This document shows, piece by piece, positions 17,684-26,230 of a stretch of 64,000 nucleotides of DNA; position 1 is the stretch's first letter, and the number at the start of each line of letters is the position of its first letter. The DNA comes from Pseudonocardia sp. N23 (GTDB taxonomy: Bacteria; Actinomycetota; Actinomycetes; Mycobacteriales; Pseudonocardiaceae): positions 1 to 64,000 of the forward strand of contig NZ_BEGX01000009.1 in NCBI RefSeq assembly GCF_002583555.1. Reading direction: 5' to 3'. Made by a program: the position numbers and the translations under genes. The notes below the pieces were generated by a model, which saw only the letters and a program-made list of their open reading frames with translations, did no database searches and was not told the DNA's origin.

Positions 17684-17886
17684 TGTGGACGTGGTACGTC
17701 GCCAGGGCGACCGGTCTCGTCGCCCTCGTACTGGTGACCGGGACCCTGCTGCTCGGCATCGCCGGGGTGACGCGTCGGGTGCGTGCCCGCTGGCCCCGGT
17801 TCGCTCTCGGCCGGCTGCACCGCGACGGCTCGCTGCTCGCCGTCGCGTTCCTCGTCCCGACCCCGGCGACAGGGGCCCGTCCATGA
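17683..17886 (+). pseudogene. Truncated ferric-reductase-like transmembrane protein
   Basis: MWTWYVARATGLVALVLVTGTLLLG is the standard first helix of actinobacterial ferric-reductase-like transmembrane proteins (about 200 residues, several haem-bearing helices). GRLHRDGSLLAVAFLV begins the second helix. The sequence then leaves homology and stops at 67 residues, so the remaining helices and haem ligands are lost. Together with the deleted ApbE upstream this is a decaying flavin/haem membrane reductase locus. Confidence 0.7.
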
Positions 17887-17961
17887 CCGCCGTGCTGACC
17901 CCGCGTGATCGGGGCGGCGGGCGCACGGCCGTGAGGGTGCGCCCGGTGCGACGGTGCCGGG

Positions 17962-18627
17962 TCAGCGGGCCGGTGTCACCGGGGCCAGCCAGATGCCGGT
18001 CACGGCGTCGACGAGCCCGGTGGCAGCCTCGTGCCACGTCGCCCGTGGGGTCGTGACGCCCTCCGCGAGCGCGCGTTCACGTTCGGCCGGGACGTGCATC
18101 ATCAGCTGACGGACCATCGAGCCGCGCTCGGCGCGGACGGCGGCGGGCATCGTCGGCAGACACGTTTCCAGCCCGTCGAGGGCCTGCCGCAACGACGCCG
18201 ACCCGAGGGACTCCCCGGCGACGGTCTCCCGCAGCACGGGGTCGGTCATGACCTGCGCCGCGAAGCGGGCGAACCAGGTGGGGCTGCCGAGCGCGTCGAG
18301 ATGCTCGGTCATCGGGCGGACCAGGCACGCGACCCAGTCGCGGACGTCGTGCGACCCGGCGACCGTGGCGACGCGTTCCTCCCGCAGCCGGTCGACCTCG
18401 GCGCTGTGCCTGCGGACGATGGCGCGCACCAGGTCCTCCTTGGTCCCGAAGTGGTAGCCGACGGCCGCGGTGTTGCCCTGGCCCGCGGCCTCGCTGATCC
18501 GACGGTTCGACACCGCGCCGACGCCGTGCTCGGCGAAGAGGCGTTCAGCGGTGGCCAGGATGGCCTCGCGGGTCGCCTCGGCACGGCTGGTCCGGGCGGG
18601 CGTCCGGCCCTGCACCTTCGCCGTCAT
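17962..18627 (-). CDS. TetR-family transcriptional regulator
   Basis: I use ATG 18627, preceded by GGAGGTG; the longer frame has no family sequence ahead of it. 221 residues with an N-terminal TetR HTH (AILATAERLFAEHGVGAVSNRRISEAAGQGNTAAVGYHFGTKEDLVRAIV condensed over about 20-70). The C-terminal ligand-binding domain is divergent. Upstream DNA holds TGAT/ATCA repeats that may be its operators. The adjacent genes are only ferric-reductase remnants and a divergent GntR, so its target is unclear. Confidence 0.85.
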   Translation of the reverse strand: MTAKVQGRTPARTSRAEATREAILATAERLFAEHGVGAVSNRRISEAAGQGNTAAVGYHFGTKEDLVRAIVRRHSAEVDRLREERVATVAGSHDVRDWVACLVRPMTEHLDALGSPTWFARFAAQVMTDPVLRETVAGESLGSASLRQALDGLETCLPTMPAAVRAERGSMVRQLMMHVPAERERALAEGVTTPRATWHEAATGLVDAVTGIWLAPVTPAR

Positions 18628-18684
18628 GATCACCTCCACGTCACGGTCCAGTGAACCCGCGCCGTGACGGCATGAGTCAACCGA

Positions 18685-18750
18685 GTGATTGAGATCATCA
18701 GGCGCTGACAGGGCCCTGCCCCGATGCCGGCCTCGTCTCAATCACGTGAT
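18685..18750. promoter_or_regulatory. Inverted repeats between TetR and GntR genes
   Basis: GTGATTGAGA (18685-18694) recurs inverted as TCTCAATCAC (18736-18745). The second copy runs into ATCACGTGAT (18741-18750), a perfect 10-bp palindrome. These lie 58-123 bp upstream of the TetR start in the divergent intergenic region and are good operator candidates. Apart from them I see nothing but low-complexity GC in 18628-18929. Confidence 0.45.
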
Positions 18751-18929
18751 CGAACTGCCGCCGCCCCCGAGCACGCGGCTACCGAGCCTGCTGAACGCGT
18801 CGAGCGCCGACACACCCACGAGGACCCCGCGGACCCGACCCTCACCCGACCCGGCGCCGTCGCAGCGGCACCGGTGCCGCTGCGGAAACGTCGCCGGACC
18901 CGGTGCCCGGGGTGAAGTACCGTGAGGCC

Positions 18930-19646
18930 ATGAGCCCTGCCGGCCTGCCCGCCGACGTGCTGGGCCCGGTCGGCGGACGGCGCATCGCCGCGCCGTTGCG
19001 GGAGCAGATCACCGACGCCCTGCGGCGCGCGATCCTGGAGTTCCGCTTCGCCCCTGAGCAGCGGCTGGTCGAGCGTGAGCTCATGGAGGTCACCGGGGTC
19101 TCGCGGGCGACGATCCGCGAGGTGCTGCGCAGCCTGGAGGGCGAGGGTCTGGTGCGGATCGTCCCGCAGCGCGGCGCAGTCGTCGACGTGCCGGGGCCGG
19201 CTGAGGCCGCGGAGCTCTACGAGGTGCGGGCCACGCTGGAGAGCCTCGCGGCGCGCCGGTTCATCGTGCACGCCTCACCAGCCGACCACGCCGCCCTCGC
19301 GGCGTCGCACCACGCCTTCGCCGAGGCCGCGCGGGACCGGCCCGACGACATCCTGGACCTGTTGCGCGCCAAGGACGTCTTCTACGCGGCGCTGCTCGAC
19401 GGGGCCGGCAGCTCGACGATTCGCACCCTGCTGGGGCAGTTGCAGGCGCGGATCCGGCTGCTGCGGGCACGGTCGCTGTCGCAGCCCGGGCGGCCCGCGG
19501 AGTCGGCTGCCGAGCTCGCTGAGCTGGTCACGGCACTGGCCGCGGGCGACGCCGCCGCGGCGGGCGCCGTGTGCGAGCGCCACATCGACAACGCCGCGTC
19601 CTCCGGACGCACGGTCGGGGCAGGCGAGAGCGAGGTCGGCCGATGA
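18930..19646 (+). CDS. GntR-family (FCD) transcriptional regulator
   Basis: I prefer ATG 18930 (238 residues); GTG 18903 and 18912 are in frame. The N-terminal HTH reads LRRAILEFRFAPEQRLVE then VTGVSRATIREVLRSLEGEGLVR. An FCD domain with the usual His-containing helices follows (KDVFYAALLD, ERHIDNA). The stop overlaps the ATG of the deaminase gene (ATGA at 19643-19646), so regulator and enzyme are translationally coupled and the deaminase is the likely target. Confidence 0.87.
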   Translation: MSPAGLPADVLGPVGGRRIAAPLREQITDALRRAILEFRFAPEQRLVERELMEVTGVSRATIREVLRSLEGEGLVRIVPQRGAVVDVPGPAEAAELYEVRATLESLAARRFIVHASPADHAALAASHHAFAEAARDRPDDILDLLRAKDVFYAALLDGAGSSTIRTLLGQLQARIRLLRARSLSQPGRPAESAAELAELVTALAAGDAAAAGAVCERHIDNAASSGRTVGAGESEVGR

Positions 19647-20680
19647 CCGCCGCGGACTTCGTCGCGGCGCTGCCCAAGACGGAGCTGCACGTCCACCTCG
19701 AGGGCACCCTCGAGCCCGAGGACCTGGTGCGGTTCGCGGCCCGCAACGGTGTGGAACTGCCGTGGCGCTCCCCGGACGAGGTGCGCGCCGCCTACTCCTA
19801 CACCGGGCTCGACGAGTTCCTGCGCCTGTACTACCTGGGCTGCACGGTGTTGCACACCCGCGCCGACTTCCACGAGCTCACCGCCGCCTACCTGCGCCGG
19901 GCGGCCGCGGACGGGGTGCGCCGGGCGGAGATGTTCGTCAGCCCGCAGTCGTTCCTCGGCCGGGTCGCGGTCGCCGACGTCCTCGGCGGTGTGCTCGACG
20001 CGATCGCCGACGCCCGCACCGACCTCGGCGTCGACGGCGCGGTGCTCGTGATCGCGCAGCGGCACCGCACAGAGGCCGAGGCACTGGAGCTGCTCGACGC
20101 GGTGGCCCCGTGGCAGGACTCCCTGCTGGGTGTCGGGCTCGGCGGCGCCGAGCTGGGCAACCCGCCGTCACGGTTCGCCCGGTTCTTCGCCGACGCCCGC
20201 CGCCGCGGGTACCGGCTGACCTGCCACGCCGGTGAGGAGGGCCCGGCCGGGTACGTGCGTGAGGCGCTGGACTGCGGCGTCGAACGGATCGACCACGGGA
20301 TCGCCGCGGCAGACGACCCCGCGCTCGTGGCCCGGCTACGCGACGAGGGCGTGCCGCTCACGATGTGCCCGCTGTCGAACCTGCGGCTGCGCGTCGTCGA
20401 CGACCTGGCCGGCTACCCGATCATGGCGCTGCACGACGCAGGGGTCGTCGTCTCGGTCAACTCCGACGACCCGCCCTACTTCGGCGGCTACGTCGCCGAC
20501 AACCACCGCGCGCTCGCCGAGCACCTCGGACTGTCGACGGCACAGCTCGCAGCGTTGGCGCGCAGCGGTTTCCGGGCGTCGTTCGCGCCCGCCGACGAGA
20601 TCGCGGCCGGGGTCGCCGCGGTGGAGGACCACGAGGCCCGCGCCGCGGGGTCTCAGCCGAACGTCGCCGACGCTCCCTGA
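19643..20680 (+). CDS. Adenosine deaminase-family purine deaminase
   Basis: 345 residues with all metal-site motifs of the family. These are PKTELHVHLEGTLEP (His-x-His), CHAGEE (about 195, third His and catalytic Glu), ERIDHGIAA (His) and VNSDDPPYFGG (paired Asp). Enzymes of this type deaminate adenosine, adenine or aminodeoxyfutalosine using Zn. The adenine-deaminase and aminodeoxyfutalosine groups are as likely as adenosine. Its 3' end overlaps the convergent amidase gene by 28 bp. Confidence 0.85.
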   Translation: MTAADFVAALPKTELHVHLEGTLEPEDLVRFAARNGVELPWRSPDEVRAAYSYTGLDEFLRLYYLGCTVLHTRADFHELTAAYLRRAAADGVRRAEMFVSPQSFLGRVAVADVLGGVLDAIADARTDLGVDGAVLVIAQRHRTEAEALELLDAVAPWQDSLLGVGLGGAELGNPPSRFARFFADARRRGYRLTCHAGEEGPAGYVREALDCGVERIDHGIAAADDPALVARLRDEGVPLTMCPLSNLRLRVVDDLAGYPIMALHDAGVVVSVNSDDPPYFGGYVADNHRALAEHLGLSTAQLAALARSGFRASFAPADEIAAGVAAVEDHEARAAGSQPNVADAP

Positions 20681-21468
20681 CGCGCGTCCCGGGCGTTGGC
20701 GAGCACACCGGTGGCGGTGCGCGTCGGTACCGCGGCGTCGAGGTCGATGTCGACGACGAGCAGCCCCGGCTCCGCGCCCAGCGCCCCGGCGACCGCGCCG
20801 GTCGGCCCGGCCACGAGGCTGTGCCCGACCCCGGTGGGCGCTTTGCCGCGCTCCAGCCCGGCGGTCGTCGGGTCGGCCTGGTCGCACGCCGCGACGAACG
20901 TGCCGGAGTCGAGCGCCCGGGCACGCACGAGCAGCTCCCACTGCGCGACCTTGCCCTCCCCCGCACCCCAGGACGCCGGGAGGACCACCGCGTCGGCGCC
21001 TGCTGCCGCGAGCCGCTGGAACAGTGCAGGGAACCGGACGTCGTAGCAGGTGGCGACGCCGATCGTGCGGCCGTCGACGGACACGGTCACCGGGGTGTCG
21101 CCGGGGGCGACGATGTCGGACTCCGCGAACCCGAACGCGTCATAGAGGTGGATCTTGTCGTAGGACGCCTCGACCCCGCCGCCCGTGACGAGCAACGTGT
21201 TGCGGACGCGACCGTCGGCGGGGGTGAACATGCCGGCGACGACCGTGATCGCGGCAGCCTCGGCCGACTCGCGGACCGCGGTGGCCCACGGGCCGTCGAG
21301 CTTCTCGGCGACCGGGCCGAGCGCCACCCCGAAGCGGCACATCGTGGCCTCCGGGAACGCGACGATCCGTGCGCCGGCGTCGGCGGCGCGGCGAACTCCG
21401 TCGCGGACGAGGTCGAGGTTGGCCGTCGGGTCGGTGGTCGCGGCGATCTGGGCGAGGGCGATGCGCAT
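20653..21468 (-). CDS. Carbon-nitrogen hydrolase (nitrilase superfamily)
   Basis: ATG 21468 gives the canonical start MRIALAQIAAT. The 271-residue protein has the Glu-Lys-Cys triad in VAFPEATM (Glu, about 41), YDKIHLYD (Lys, about 111) and GVATCYDVRFP (Cys, about 145). This class covers omega-amidases and deaminated-glutathione amidases, and the length and KIHLYD/CYDVRFP wording fit that branch best. Probably a housekeeping metabolite-repair amidase. Confidence 0.87.
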   Translation of the reverse strand: MRIALAQIAATTDPTANLDLVRDGVRRAADAGARIVAFPEATMCRFGVALGPVAEKLDGPWATAVRESAEAAAITVVAGMFTPADGRVRNTLLVTGGGVEASYDKIHLYDAFGFAESDIVAPGDTPVTVSVDGRTIGVATCYDVRFPALFQRLAAAGADAVVLPASWGAGEGKVAQWELLVRARALDSGTFVAACDQADPTTAGLERGKAPTGVGHSLVAGPTGAVAGALGAEPGLLVVDIDLDAAVPTRTATGVLANARDARQGASATFG

Positions 21469-21505
21469 CGCCGACGAGCGTAACCCGCACCGCACGGGAC
21501 CGGTC

Positions 21506-22372
21506 TCAGCCGCCGAGCATGCCGAGGACCGCGGCGGCGACGTCGTCGGGACGCTCCTCGGGCAGGTGGTGCCCGCACGGCAGGACGACACCGTGCGCGG
21601 CAGGCGCCCAGCGTCGCCACGCGACCATGACGTCGGCGTACCGGCGCAGCGCGCCGTGCTCGCCCCACATCACCAGCGTCGGGCAGCCGATCGTGCGCAC
21701 GCCACGGTCGGCCCGGTCGATCTCGACGTCGACGTCCCAGCCCGCTCGGTAGTCCTGACACATGCCGTGGCGCACCTCGGGACGCGACCACGCCGCGCGG
21801 TACGCGGCGAGCGCCTCCGGTGCGCAGACGTCGAGGCCCCGGCCCAGCGTCGCGTCGGGTTCCGCCGCGAGGAGGCGTTCGGGCAGGTCGGGAGGCCGGG
21901 CGAGGAGGAACCAGTGCCAGGCCGCGCGGGCGAACGCGGCGTCGACGCGCTCGGCGACGTCGAGGGTCGGCAGCACGTCGAGCACCGCGAGCGCGGCGAC
22001 GCGGTCCGGGTGGTCGAGCGCGAGCCGGTAGCCGACGCGGGCGCCGCGGTCGTGACCGACGACCGAGAACCTCCGGTGCCCCAGCTCGCTCATGGCCGCG
22101 ACGAGGTCGTCGGCCATCGCGCGCTTGCCCGAGGCGGCCACGCCGGCGCCGGGCGGCAGCATGCTGTCGCCGTAGCCGGGCAGGTCGGCCGCCACCACGG
22201 TCCGCGTCCTGGCGAGCAGCGGCGCGACGAGGTGCCAGACCGCCGACGTCTGCGGCCAGCCGTGCAGGAGCAGCACCGGCGTCGCGGTGCCGTCCGCGGG
22301 CCCGAGCGTCCAGGTGCGGACGCGACCACCGGACGGGGTGGCGACGTCCCGGACAGCCGCGCCGGCGATCAC
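21506..22372 (-). CDS. Alpha/beta hydrolase of the haloacetate (fluoroacetate) dehalogenase type
   Basis: 288 residues with HGWPQTSAVWHLV (oxyanion loop) and nucleophile elbow VVGHDRGARVGYRLAL (about 103-118). The set Asp-Arg-x-x-Arg, the HW pair in AWHWFLLARP (about 150) and CQDYRAG (about 205) are the residues known in fluoroacetate dehalogenase for nucleophile, carboxylate binding, halide pocket and Tyr. The base His lies in LPCGHHLPEERP. Haloacetate dehalogenase is therefore well supported by motif, though epoxide hydrolases share much of the frame. It overlaps the following amidohydrolase start by ATGA. Confidence 0.75.
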   Translation of the reverse strand: MIAGAAVRDVATPSGGRVRTWTLGPADGTATPVLLLHGWPQTSAVWHLVAPLLARTRTVVAADLPGYGDSMLPPGAGVAASGKRAMADDLVAAMSELGHRRFSVVGHDRGARVGYRLALDHPDRVAALAVLDVLPTLDVAERVDAAFARAAWHWFLLARPPDLPERLLAAEPDATLGRGLDVCAPEALAAYRAAWSRPEVRHGMCQDYRAGWDVDVEIDRADRGVRTIGCPTLVMWGEHGALRRYADVMVAWRRWAPAAHGVVLPCGHHLPEERPDDVAAAVLGMLGG

Positions 22373-23388
22373 CCGATGCCGTACCAGTGCGCGGCGGTGC
22401 CACCCATGACCGCGGCGCGCTCGTCGTCGGTGAGGACCGCAGCGAGCCGGTCGGCGCCGTCACCGTGGTCGTGCGGATGGTCGCTGGCGTGCATGAGCAG
22501 TGCCGGGTCGAGCAGGTCGAGGGCCTCACGGGCGGCGGCGGGGTCGGGCGGCAGGTGGATCGGTGCCGTCGTGAACCGGACGTGCTCGCGGACGATCTCC
22601 GACGGCGGCCGCTCGATCCACGGCACCTCCCGCCAGGTGCCCTTCCAGTCCTTGTCGAAGCGCCACAGCATCGTCGCCAGCCACGTGGAGCCGCACTCGG
22701 CGAGGGTCACCCGCAGGTCGGGCAGCGCCGCGAACACCCCCTCGACGACCAGGCTGGTGAGCTGCCCCTGCGCGATGAGCTGCGAGTTCGCGAGGTAGTC
22801 CTCCAGGTAGCTGTGCGTCATCCCGCTGGAGTTGGGCGCGTTGCCCGCCCTGCCCCACGCGTGCAGCGTCACGACGAGCCCGTGCTCGGCGGCGGCGCGC
22901 AGCACGGCCCGGTTGCCGACGGTCCCCCAGCGGGTCTCGTTGCGGACCGGGAGCAGGACCGCGACAACGGCCGGGTGCGCGCCGAGCCGCGCGATCTCCT
23001 CGACCGCCGCCTCGACGTGCAGGGTGGGGACGACCATCGCGACGCGCAGCCGACGGTCGCGGGCGTGCCAGCGCTCCAGCAGCCAGTCGTTGACGGCGCG
23101 GCACAGCGCGGCCTCGAAGTACGGGTTGCGGTTGGACTGGAACGTCGACGTGCAGGTGAGGACGGCGGCGTCGGCGTCGACCGGCAGCTCGTCGACCGCA
23201 TGGGCGGGCTCCCCACCGGGCCGGATGCGCGGCGGGTAGGCGCCGCCCTGGTTCGCGGAGAGCCCGATCCCGGCCTCGAGGACGTAGGTCCGCCAGTAGG
23301 GGTGCATGTGCGCCGACAGGTCGTCGAGCGACGCCGGAGCGCAGTGGACGTCGGTGTCGACGACGCGGGTCGTCACCGGCGCGCTCAT
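22369..23388 (-). CDS. Amidohydrolase-2 family metal-dependent hydrolase/decarboxylase
   Basis: 339 residues from ATG 23388. Metal motifs: VVDTDVHCAP (Asp-x-His, about 9-14), LHAWGRAG (His, about 167) and MHASDHPHDHG (Asp, about 300). This is the ACMSD/gamma-resorcylate decarboxylase branch of the amidohydrolases, which decarboxylate or hydrolyse aromatic and ring-cleaved acids. It is paralogous to the next gene and overlaps it by 4 bp. Confidence 0.85.
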   Translation of the reverse strand: MSAPVTTRVVDTDVHCAPASLDDLSAHMHPYWRTYVLEAGIGLSANQGGAYPPRIRPGGEPAHAVDELPVDADAAVLTCTSTFQSNRNPYFEAALCRAVNDWLLERWHARDRRLRVAMVVPTLHVEAAVEEIARLGAHPAVVAVLLPVRNETRWGTVGNRAVLRAAAEHGLVVTLHAWGRAGNAPNSSGMTHSYLEDYLANSQLIAQGQLTSLVVEGVFAALPDLRVTLAECGSTWLATMLWRFDKDWKGTWREVPWIERPPSEIVREHVRFTTAPIHLPPDPAAAREALDLLDPALLMHASDHPHDHGDGADRLAAVLTDDERAAVMGGTAAHWYGIG

Positions 23389-24485
23389 GCCGGCACCCGC
23401 AGCGGCAGGCCGTAGAGGCGGCAGGCGTTGGCGCCCATGATCGGCTCCCGGGCCTGCGCCGGGAAGAGGCGCGGCGTGTGCTGCGGCGAGTCGAAGTCCC
23501 AGTGGGGATAGTCCGAGGCGAACATGATCCGGTCGTCCATCCCGAGGTGGCGCAGCACCGTCGCGAGCTCGGCGGGGTCGGCAGGCTCCTCGATGGGCTG
23601 GGTGGTGAACCACAGCCGCTCCCGCAGCACCTCCGACGGAGGTCGTGTCAGGTGCGGGACGTCGTCGCGCAGCAGGGCCCAGCCGTCGTCGAGCGCCCAG
23701 AACAGCGCGGGCGCCCACGCGATGCCGCCCTCGACGCACACCAGCTGCAGCTCCGGCAGGTGCGCGAACACGCCCTCGGTGAGGAAGCTGGTGATGAGCG
23801 CGCCCATCATGTTGCCGTTCCAGACGTGCTCCTCGAGGTAGAACGAGGGCCATCCGGCGCCGCGGTGCTGTTCGAGCCCGCCGGTGTGCGCGCCGATCGG
23901 CAGGCCCGCGTCCACCGCGGCCTCGTAGATCGGCCAGTAACGACGCCGCCCGAAACCGGACTCGCCACCCGTCGCCAGCAGGACCTGCACGAACCGGGGG
24001 TCGCCCGCCCACCGCCGGATCTCCTCGACGGCCAGGTCCGGCGACTCGTAGGGCACCGCCAGCGACCCGCGCAGCCGCGGCTCACGGTCCAGCCACTCCT
24101 CGGCCATGCAGTCGTTGAGCGCCCGGCACAGCTCCGCCGAGTACGCCGGTTCCTCGGCGCCCCACTGGTGGCCCTGCAGCGGGATCAGCACGCCGTGGTC
24201 GACGTCGAAGGAGTCGAGGAGCTGGTCGCGCACGAGCTGCAGGTCGCTGCCGGGCGGCCCGGACTCCGGCCAGGAGTCGAGGCGGAACCCGGAGTTGCGC
24301 ACCCGCGGGTAGATCTCCGGCGGCGCGGGCACCCGGCTGCCGAGTGTCTCGAACCGCCTCCGGGCACCGGTCGAGAGCCGCGCCAGGATGCTCGCCGCGG
24401 TGGCGACGGGATGGATGTCGGTGTCGACGATCGTGTAGGCGGTCCGGCGCGCGGGCCGGGCCGACGCGTCGAGGGTCTGGGTCAT
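23385..24485 (-). CDS. Amidohydrolase-2 family metal-dependent hydrolase/decarboxylase
   Basis: 366 residues from ATG 24485. Motifs: IVDTDIHPVA (about 21-28), IGAHTGGLEQHRG (about 198) and FASDYPHWDFDSP (about 318). Same ACMSD-like branch as its neighbour but clearly diverged, so the two may be subunits or consecutive enzymes. All four minus-strand genes from the Rieske protein to the dehalogenase-like hydrolase overlap by start-stop coupling. Confidence 0.85.
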   Translation of the reverse strand: MTQTLDASARPARRTAYTIVDTDIHPVATAASILARLSTGARRRFETLGSRVPAPPEIYPRVRNSGFRLDSWPESGPPGSDLQLVRDQLLDSFDVDHGVLIPLQGHQWGAEEPAYSAELCRALNDCMAEEWLDREPRLRGSLAVPYESPDLAVEEIRRWAGDPRFVQVLLATGGESGFGRRRYWPIYEAAVDAGLPIGAHTGGLEQHRGAGWPSFYLEEHVWNGNMMGALITSFLTEGVFAHLPELQLVCVEGGIAWAPALFWALDDGWALLRDDVPHLTRPPSEVLRERLWFTTQPIEEPADPAELATVLRHLGMDDRIMFASDYPHWDFDSPQHTPRLFPAQAREPIMGANACRLYGLPLRVPA

Positions 24486-25018
24486 CGCGGTTCTCCGGTG
24501 ACGGTGGCGGCAGGACCGGCCGCGGCGGTGGTGACGGCGGCGGCGGACCGCGCGGGAGCCTGCGCTCCGCCGGGCCGGGCACCGGTGTCGACGACGACGT
24601 GCGCATCGGCACCGAGCTGCTCGATCGCGACCTCGAAGGTCTCGGCGACGTAGGGCCCGGGCCGGCGCCCCGGCGGGTCCGTCTCCTCGGCCGCCTCGAC
24701 GCTCACCTCGTACGTGCGCACCGGCTTCTCCTCCGGCCCGAACCACGACTGCCCGGTGGCCAGGTCGTACTCCCAGCCGTGCCACGGACAGGCCAGCAGC
24801 GTCGGACCGTCGTCGAGGTCGTAGTGCCCGGGTCCCGACGACCGCAGCTGCGACTGGGTCCGGCCCTCGCACAACGGCCCGCCCAGGTGCGGGCAGTGGT
24901 TGTTGACCGCGAAGAAGCGGTCACCGACCCGGAAGACACCGATCGACCGCCTGCCCTCGGTGACGATCCGGCGGGTTCCGGGCGGGAAGTCGTCGAGTCG
25001 CGACACCACGATCCGCAT
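24482..25018 (-). CDS. Stand-alone Rieske 2Fe-2S protein
   Basis: 178 residues from ATG 25018. One Rieske domain with NNHCPHLGGPLCEG (Cys-x-His, about 49) and LLACPWHGWEYDL (Cys-x-x-His, about 87). The domain is longer between the two motifs than in small ferredoxins. The C-terminal 40 residues are Ala/Gly/Pro-rich and probably disordered. There is no oxygenase catalytic domain. It may supply electrons to a partner oxygenase encoded elsewhere. First gene of the amidohydrolase operon, divergent from LysR. Confidence 0.85.
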   Translation of the reverse strand: MRIVVSRLDDFPPGTRRIVTEGRRSIGVFRVGDRFFAVNNHCPHLGGPLCEGRTQSQLRSSGPGHYDLDDGPTLLACPWHGWEYDLATGQSWFGPEEKPVRTYEVSVEAAEETDPPGRRPGPYVAETFEVAIEQLGADAHVVVDTGARPGGAQAPARSAAAVTTAAAGPAATVTGEPR

Positions 25019-25064
25019 GTCGGGGACGGTAGGCCGGACCCTGCGCCGCACGGAAAGCAAACTT

Positions 25065-25096
25065 CGGCATGACGAGTATCAGGGGCGTCTATGCCG
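25065..25096. promoter_or_regulatory. Putative LysR-regulated divergent control region
   Basis: CGGCAT (25065-25070) and ATGCCG (25091-25096) form an inverted repeat in the 124-bp gap between the divergent Rieske/amidohydrolase operon and the LysR gene. The spacing is wider than a single T-N11-A box, so this may be two half-sites of a LysR regulatory region. Weak evidence from sequence alone. Confidence 0.3.
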
Positions 25097-25142
25097 CCGC
25101 GCCTAAGCTCGGATCGGTACCGGACGATGCGACGGAGCGGGG

Positions 25143-26141
25143 GTGGCCGTGGTGGGACGACGCACTGTCGCCTCGCTCGCCAACATCGACCTGAACCTGT
25201 TGGTCGTGCTGCGTGAGCTGCTGCGGGAGCAGAACGTCACCCGCGCCGCCGAGCGGGTGGGCGTGACCCAGCCCGCCGCGAGTGCCGCACTGGCCCGGTT
25301 GCGCCGCCACTTCGGCGACGACCTGCTGGAACGCAACCGCAACGGCTATCTGCTGACCCCGCTCGGCCAGCAGCTCGCGGCACAGATCGAGCCGCTCGCG
25401 CTCGGCCTGGAACGGCTCTTCTCCCCCGACCCCGCGTTCCGCCCCGAGGCGTCCGACCGCGAGTTCGTCCTGATGACCACCGACTACGTGCTCGCCGTGA
25501 TCGGTGAGCAGCTGTCGCGGGCGATGTACGCGGCGTCGCCGTCGGTCCGGCTCTACGTCGACGTCGTGACGGGTGCGCTGCCCAGCGACCTGCCCGACAC
25601 GCTGCGCCGCGTCGACGCCATCGTGTCGGCCCCGAAGGCCGAGTTCAAGGCGTCCGAACTGCGCGGGACGGAATTGTTCCGGGACCACTGGGTGTGTGTC
25701 GTCGATTCCGAAAACGACATTACCGACGAAATCACCGTGAACGACCTCGAAAGAATGTCCTGGGTCATTCCCAACCATCCCGACGGCGAGTATCCCGCGA
25801 GCTCCCCGCTCGGCCCGGTCCTCGCCGGGCTGCGGCGTCGCCCGGCCGTCGCCGTGCGCGTCGACAACTACCACGCCACCCCGTACTTCGTGGCCGGCAC
25901 CGACCGGGTCGCCATCATGCAGCACCGCCTGGCCAGGCAGTTCGCCGACCGACCCGACCTGCGGATCCTCGACTGCCCGATCGACGTCCCGCCCCTGACC
26001 GAGATCCTCTGGTGGCACCAGCGCAACGACGACGACCCCGGGCACCGCTGGCTGCGGACCCTCCTCGGCATCGTCTCCGCGCCTCTCAGGGAGTCGCCCC
26101 ATCCCATTCACGGCGGTGATGCCGAGCATTCCGAGTCATGA
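25143..26141 (+). CDS. LysR-family regulator (NodD/PcpR-like branch)
   Basis: 332 residues. N-terminal HTH (about 12-75): IDLNLLVVLRELLREQNVTRAAERVGVTQPAASAALARLR, then FGDDLLERNRNGYLLTPLG. The wording ANIDLNLLVVLRELL and the long effector domain place it with NodD, PcpR and LinR, which respond to aromatic compounds. GTG 25143 is used, with in-frame GTGs 6 and 9 bases later as alternatives. It controls most plausibly the divergent amidohydrolase operon and the downstream aromatic-acid transporter. Around 25700-25780 codon use is noticeably less GC-rich than the rest. Confidence 0.85.
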   Translation: MAVVGRRTVASLANIDLNLLVVLRELLREQNVTRAAERVGVTQPAASAALARLRRHFGDDLLERNRNGYLLTPLGQQLAAQIEPLALGLERLFSPDPAFRPEASDREFVLMTTDYVLAVIGEQLSRAMYAASPSVRLYVDVVTGALPSDLPDTLRRVDAIVSAPKAEFKASELRGTELFRDHWVCVVDSENDITDEITVNDLERMSWVIPNHPDGEYPASSPLGPVLAGLRRRPAVAVRVDNYHATPYFVAGTDRVAIMQHRLARQFADRPDLRILDCPIDVPPLTEILWWHQRNDDDPGHRWLRTLLGIVSAPLRESPHPIHGGDAEHSES

Positions 26142-26230
26142 TTTCCGGCGCGCGTCACACCCGCCGTAGCCTCCGGATTCGACTCGACCGGTGACGCGTT
26201 CCCGGTCCCGGAGCGCACGAGGGAGTGTGC

